A DNA stretch of 64,000 nt from VXNE01 sp965116625 (lineage in GTDB: Bacteria > Pseudomonadota > Gammaproteobacteria > Pseudomonadales > Azotimanducaceae), in assembly GCA_965116625.1 (NCBI GenBank), contig OZ220717.1, positions 124,001 through 188,000 on the forward strand, given 5' to 3'. The translations under genes were made by a program, and so were the position numbers. The notes below the pieces were generated by a model. That model was not told the origin of the DNA and ran no database searches. It saw only the letters and a list, made by a program, of their open reading frames with translations. Below, piece after piece: positions 59,958-64,000 of the stretch (its first letter is position 1; the number at the start of each line of letters is the position of its first letter).

Positions 59958-61730
59958 CTATGCGTCCGCGGTCGGGGAAGCTCTCCCGGCTGAGGGCTCC
60001 CGGTGAGATACGGAAGCCTGGAAAGCGCGCCATCCCCCGAAACGGGTGATCTCGGTGGCACCCGTTATGGCGCGCGGTTCGGCGATGAAGCCGCTGACCC
60101 ACGCACCATCGGACAACTCGACCCTGCCGAGCCCGAGGGGCGGCGCGACGCCGGCGAGAAAGGAGCCGACCGCGGATGTCAGCAGGGACCAGACTTCCAC
60201 CTCGATCGCCGCACCGCCGGACTCGTCGCGAATGAGTGCCGGGCGTTTGCCATCCGGTAGCGCGTAGAGCCGATACAGGTCGCTGGTGCGCGCGCCTCGC
60301 ACGAGATAGCCACCGAGCCGCGTCAACTCGCCGTTCATTGGCTGTCCCGACAGGTGCGCGCCACAGACGGCGATGTGGGTCTCTCCGGGACGCTCGCCGG
60401 TGACCACCGACTCGCCCAGCAAACGCGCGCCATAGTCGAGCAATGCGTGGTCGCGGCCCGCTGGCGCGATCAAGGTGACGCCGAACGGCAAACCGTTAGG
60501 CAATCTGCCCGCGGGGATGGCCAGCGCGCAGAGGTCCAGCAGGTTGACGAAGTTCGCGAAGACGCCGAGCCGGCTGTTCGTCCTGACGGGGTCGCGCTCC
60601 ACTTCCCCGAGCGTGAAGATGGTCGGCGCCGTCGGCAGGGTCAGCACGTCCACTGCTTCGAACAGGCGGGATGCTTCACGCCTGAGTCCGGCGAGTTCGT
60701 ACTGGGCCCGGAACGCGGAAGCGGCCGTCGGCGTCGCGCCGCCCGCGATGATGTCCCGCGTGACCGGATGCATCTCGTCACGGTGACTCGCCATGAACGT
60801 CTCCAGCACGGCCAACCGTTCCGAGAGCCACGGACCTTCATAGAGGAGACGGCCAGCCTTGAACAACGGGGCCGGGTCGATTTCCACCTGGGCATCGTCC
60901 ACTGATGCAAGGAACGCAAGGTAGGCAGAGGCGTGATCCGCGTCGCATGCGGATACGCGGTCGGGATCGATCACCCCAACGCGGGGTCGCGCGACATCGA
61001 AACCGGCGAAATCGATCCGGCGTGAATACGCATCGCCCGGATCGAACCCGCCGGCCACGCCGGCAACCACGCGCGCATCCGCAACCGAGTGTGCGAACAC
61101 CGAAACGCAGTCCAGTGTCCGGCAGGCCGGGACCACGCCCCGCGCCGACCACCAGCCGAACGACGGCTTGAAACCAACCAACCCATTGAATCCAGCCGGA
61201 ACGCGCCCTGAGCCCGCAGTGTCGGTGCCGAGTGCGAACCCACACATGCCAAGTTTTACGGCGACCGCCGAGCCGCCGCTGCTGCCACCGGCGATGTAGT
61301 CGGGATCGATGGCGTTGCGCATCGCACCGAAGGGGGAACGGGTCCCCACCAGGCCGGTCGCGAACTGGTCGAGATTCGTCTTGCCGAGGGGAACTGCCCC
61401 TGCGGCGAGCAGCCGGTCCACCACCGTCGCCGACACCTCCGGCACGTAGGAGTACGCGGGGCATGCCGCCGTCGTCGGACAACCAGCGAGGTCGATATTG
61501 TCCTTGATCCCGAAAGGTACTCCCCACAGGGGATGGGCAGACGGGTCGAGGGTTTCGAGCCGCTCGAGACAAGGCGCCAACGCGGCATCGTCCAGCAGGT
61601 GTATCCACGCGCAGTGGTTCTCGCCCCGCTTGATGGCTTCCCCGACATGACCGAGCACATCACGGGGCGTCACGGTGCCCGCCGCATATGCCGCCGCCAG
61701 CCCAGCAACGGAAAGATCCATCCCTCCCAT
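59958..61730 (-). CDS. atzF: Allophanate hydrolase
   Basis: The enzyme hydrolyses allophanate to ammonia and CO2, the second step of the urea carboxylase route. It is a 590-residue amidase-signature protein with catalytic Lys76 (GIKDNID), cis-Ser151 in GGSSGGS and nucleophile Ser174 in DTAGSGR, and a C-terminal domain of about 140 residues (GELTRLGGYLVRGARTSDLYRLYAL) specific to this family. It lies four bases after the urea carboxylase stop, so they form an operon. The ATG at 61730 is used; ATG 61721 is an alternative. Confidence 0.95.
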   Translation of the reverse strand: MGGMDLSVAGLAAAYAAGTVTPRDVLGHVGEAIKRGENHCAWIHLLDDAALAPCLERLETLDPSAHPLWGVPFGIKDNIDLAGCPTTAACPAYSYVPEVSATVVDRLLAAGAVPLGKTNLDQFATGLVGTRSPFGAMRNAIDPDYIAGGSSGGSAVAVKLGMCGFALGTDTAGSGRVPAGFNGLVGFKPSFGWWSARGVVPACRTLDCVSVFAHSVADARVVAGVAGGFDPGDAYSRRIDFAGFDVARPRVGVIDPDRVSACDADHASAYLAFLASVDDAQVEIDPAPLFKAGRLLYEGPWLSERLAVLETFMASHRDEMHPVTRDIIAGGATPTAASAFRAQYELAGLRREASRLFEAVDVLTLPTAPTIFTLGEVERDPVRTNSRLGVFANFVNLLDLCALAIPAGRLPNGLPFGVTLIAPAGRDHALLDYGARLLGESVVTGERPGETHIAVCGAHLSGQPMNGELTRLGGYLVRGARTSDLYRLYALPDGKRPALIRDESGGAAIEVEVWSLLTSAVGSFLAGVAPPLGLGRVELSDGAWVSGFIAEPRAITGATEITRFGGWRAFQASVSHREPSAGRASPTADA

Positions 61731-61734
61731 GGAC

Positions 61735-64000
61735 TTACGGCTCGATCACCGCGAGCCTCTGTCCGGGTGCGACCAGCTGGCCCCTGGACACGGACAACGC
61801 CACCTTCCCCGCCACCGGCGAGCGAATCTCGAATTCGGACTTCATCGCCTCCACGACCACCAGGACATCGTCCCGGGACACCGTCTCCGACTCGCGCACG
61901 GACCAGATGGACCCTGCCATGGGGCTGGTGACCACCGTGGCGCCCGGCGCCACCTGAACTTCGCCGTCCTCCGCGGCCCCGTCGGCAAGGGTCGCCTCAA
62001 ACGTCAGCAGGCCCCGCTCGCGCCAACCCGCGAGCTCCACCTCGAAGGCCTGCTTGCGCCTGTCGGTGAAGGCACTGATCTCGCTCGCATTTGCATCCAG
62101 GAATCGCACGTAGTCGCCGTAGTCGAACCGCGTGGAACGGATGTCCAGCTCGAGTTCGCCCCGGGGAAACGCCTCGCGCATTTCGAGCAGGGTCCCCGCA
62201 TCGACCTCGTAAAACTGGATCTGGTCGAACGGTCGCAACAGCCAGTGCTCGTCGAATGCCGAACCGATCCGGTGCCGGTTCCAGACCTGCAGGGTCCTGC
62301 CCACGAACTGGTAGCCGCCCGGCCCTTCCATGCCGTAGATGCAGAGGTAGGAACCGCCGATCCCGACGGAGTTCTCCGCCGTCCAGGTGCGCGCAGGGTT
62401 GTACTTCGTCGTCACGAGCCGATGCCGGGGGTCGAGGGGTGTCGCAACCGGAGCCCCCAGGTACACGTCGCCCAGGCCCATCACGAGGTAGCTGGCGTCG
62501 AACACGATGTCCTTCACGGCCTCCGCGTCGTCGAGTCCGTTGATGCGGCGAATGAACTCAATGTTGTCCGGGCACCAGGGCGCATCCTCGCGCACCACGC
62601 GCATGTATCGCTGCACCGCTTCCGCGCAGGCGGGGTCGTCCCACGACAGCGGCAAGCGGACGATGCGCGACGCCGGCGCCATGCCGTCGATCCGGTCGGT
62701 CTCCTCCAGCATAGGCACAAGCCGGGCGGTGAGCGACTCGGCATCCCATCGGGCGCGGTCAAAGCGAATCTGCAACGAGCGAATGCCGAGCGTGGTCTCG
62801 ACGATTCCCGGCATGGCCTCGTCCTCGAGCCGCGCGGAAAAGGCGTGCGCCTTCAGGTGCAGGGCGATGTCGAGAACATGGGGGCCGAACTCGACCAAAA
62901 GCCATTCCTGGCCCGCCCGGCGAATGACGAAATCCGAACTCGCTCGCGACCTACCCGCGATGTGGATGACAGGATCCTGCCTTGCGGCGGCGACAGACGT
63001 GGCGGGAAAGCGGTCCAGGCTGTCGATGTAGGCGTTGTGTTCCTTTTCGAGCCGCGCGGCCTGTGCTTCCGTGATCGGCACGAACTGGACAGTGTCGCCG
63101 GGCGCGAGTTGACCGAGCTTCCATCGATCCGCGTTGACGACTGCCGCCGGGCACACGAAGCCGCCCAGGCTCGGCCCGTCCGGCCCGAGGACAACTGGCA
63201 TGTCCCCGGTGAAGTCGACGCTGCCGAAGGCATACGCCGTATCGTGAATGTTCGAGGGATGCAGGCCCGCCTCACCGCCGTCCGGTCTCGCCCAGGCGGG
63301 TTGGGGTCCGGTAAGCCGCACCCCGGTGCGGCTCGAGTTGTAGTGCACCTTCCAACGGGCCGCGAGGAACGCCTCGATATCGTCTTCAGTGAAGAAGTCC
63401 GGGGAGGTGTGCGGCCCCATGACTACTCGGATCTTCGTGCGCGCTGCATAGTCGGGACGCCGTTCCACCGATAGTGCCGATACTTCCGCGTTCGCCGGGT
63501 GGATACGTACCGTATCGCCTCCGCGAAGCGCCCGGCCATTGAAGCCGCCGATCCCGCCGAGCGCGAAGGTGGCGGTAGAGCCCATTACCGCTGGAACATC
63601 GATGCCCCCCGCCACTAGCAGGTACACACGGACGCCACCCTTCACGCGGCCAATGCGCAGCGTCTGTCCGCGCTCGACATCGAACGTCGACCACGGCGCG
63701 AGCGCTACACCATCGAGATCCGCTTCGCTGTCAGGTCCGGCGATGACGCAGGTGGCATCAGTATTGAACGTCAGTTGCGGTCCCTGGACGACGATCTCCA
63801 AGCCTGCCGCGTCCGGGTCGTTGCCCAGAAGGCGGTTGCCGAGCCGAAACGAAAGATCGTCCATCGGTCCCGAGGGCGGCACGCCGACGTTCCAGTAACC
63901 CTGCCGGCCGGGCCAGGACTGCACGGTGGTGGCCGCGCCGCCTTCCAGCACGTCGAAACTCGCCGGCGCGTAATCCAGTTCGTCCAGGCTGGCCGTGGTC
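61735..64000 (-). CDS. uca: Urea carboxylase, C-terminal part (5' end outside window)
   Basis: Biotin enzyme that carboxylates urea to allophanate with ATP and bicarbonate. The window shows 755 codons of the C-terminal part; the biotin carboxylase domain lies beyond 64000. It starts with DYAPASFDVLEGG..., then the KipA-type domain (WPGRQGYWNVGVPPSGPMDDLSFRLGN), the KipI-type domain with YNPARTWTAENSVGIGG, and a BCCP domain with the biotin Lys in EAMKSE, 35 residues from the end. Followed directly by allophanate hydrolase. Confidence 0.95.
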   Translation of the reverse strand, partial: TTASLDELDYAPASFDVLEGGAATTVQSWPGRQGYWNVGVPPSGPMDDLSFRLGNRLLGNDPDAAGLEIVVQGPQLTFNTDATCVIAGPDSEADLDGVALAPWSTFDVERGQTLRIGRVKGGVRVYLLVAGGIDVPAVMGSTATFALGGIGGFNGRALRGGDTVRIHPANAEVSALSVERRPDYAARTKIRVVMGPHTSPDFFTEDDIEAFLAARWKVHYNSSRTGVRLTGPQPAWARPDGGEAGLHPSNIHDTAYAFGSVDFTGDMPVVLGPDGPSLGGFVCPAAVVNADRWKLGQLAPGDTVQFVPITEAQAARLEKEHNAYIDSLDRFPATSVAAARQDPVIHIAGRSRASSDFVIRRAGQEWLLVEFGPHVLDIALHLKAHAFSARLEDEAMPGIVETTLGIRSLQIRFDRARWDAESLTARLVPMLEETDRIDGMAPASRIVRLPLSWDDPACAEAVQRYMRVVREDAPWCPDNIEFIRRINGLDDAEAVKDIVFDASYLVMGLGDVYLGAPVATPLDPRHRLVTTKYNPARTWTAENSVGIGGSYLCIYGMEGPGGYQFVGRTLQVWNRHRIGSAFDEHWLLRPFDQIQFYEVDAGTLLEMREAFPRGELELDIRSTRFDYGDYVRFLDANASEISAFTDRRKQAFEVELAGWRERGLLTFEATLADGAAEDGEVQVAPGATVVTSPMAGSIWSVRESETVSRDDVLVVVEAMKSEFEIRSPVAGKVALSVSRGQLVAPGQRLAVIEP

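Noticed and set aside
1..64000. CRISPR arrays, insertion sequences, prophage or integrase genes
   Set aside because: None seen on either strand; no regular repeat-spacer pattern and no transposase motifs.

Overview
The window is about 64 kb of GC-rich DNA (roughly 64% GC by eye) from a Gram-negative bacterium. The evidence is a TonB-dependent receptor, a lipoprotein with a lipobox, an outer-membrane beta-barrel, CreD, a TRAP transporter and a sigma-32-like promoter before lon. A gammaproteobacterium, probably marine or host-associated, is the best guess, but no marker gene fixes the lineage. Genes are dense, often overlapping by 1-20 bases, on both strands, with no rRNA, CRISPR array or insertion sequence.

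Layout. 1-8.2 kb: partial exported protein, lon, dimeric dUTPase, a ClpX-type zinc-finger protein, DUF3179 protein, cytochrome P450, acylphosphatase. 8.3-18.5 kb: a two-part gene set, speD / lipoprotein / DUF350 / membrane aminopropyltransferase, then, after an ABC exporter and a ParE-type toxin-antitoxin pair, DUF2170 (YjfI) / PspA (YjfJ) / DUF2491 (YjfK) / small protein / potassium channel. Together these resemble the E. coli yjfIJKL set joined to polyamine synthesis and a K+ channel. 18.5-28.3 kb: VOC protein, recQ, CaiB-type CoA-transferase, creD, a zeta-like toxin pair, slipin, a divergent tRNA, a probable structured ncRNA with its own promoter and terminator, and an ankyrin protein. 28.4-40.2 kb: SDR plus ERG4/ERG24-type sterol reductase, a Cys peroxiredoxin, then M28 peptidase / methyltransferase / TonB receptor / pyroglutamyl-peptidase-like protein / MFS / LLM oxidoreductase, which looks like a peptide uptake and breakdown locus.

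40.2-49.7 kb: HicB-type regulator, a peroxiredoxin whose peroxidatic position is an in-frame TGA followed by a bacterial-SECIS-like hairpin (probable selenoprotein), a lower-GC block (GldA-like dehydrogenase, SDR, DUF1993), a phytoene-dehydrogenase-like oxidoreductase and a dctPQM TRAP transporter. 49.8-64 kb: a T-box riboswitch (AUC specifier) controlling a type-2 isoleucyl-tRNA synthetase, an outer-membrane protein, a sulfatase remnant, an acyl-CoA synthetase, a D-aminoacylase-like hydrolase, NUDIX, an HtrA-like protein without catalytic residues, and allophanate hydrolase with urea carboxylase (urea breakdown, cut by the window edge).

The strongest signals for follow-up are the Sec-peroxiredoxin (40965-41429), the ileS T-box (50066-50397), the split polyamine/YjfIJK/PspA/K+ channel set (8306-18478), the ncRNA candidate near 26.8-27.0 kb, and two unrelated genes that share both an upstream regulatory block and an N-terminal module (4.9 kb and 28.2 kb).
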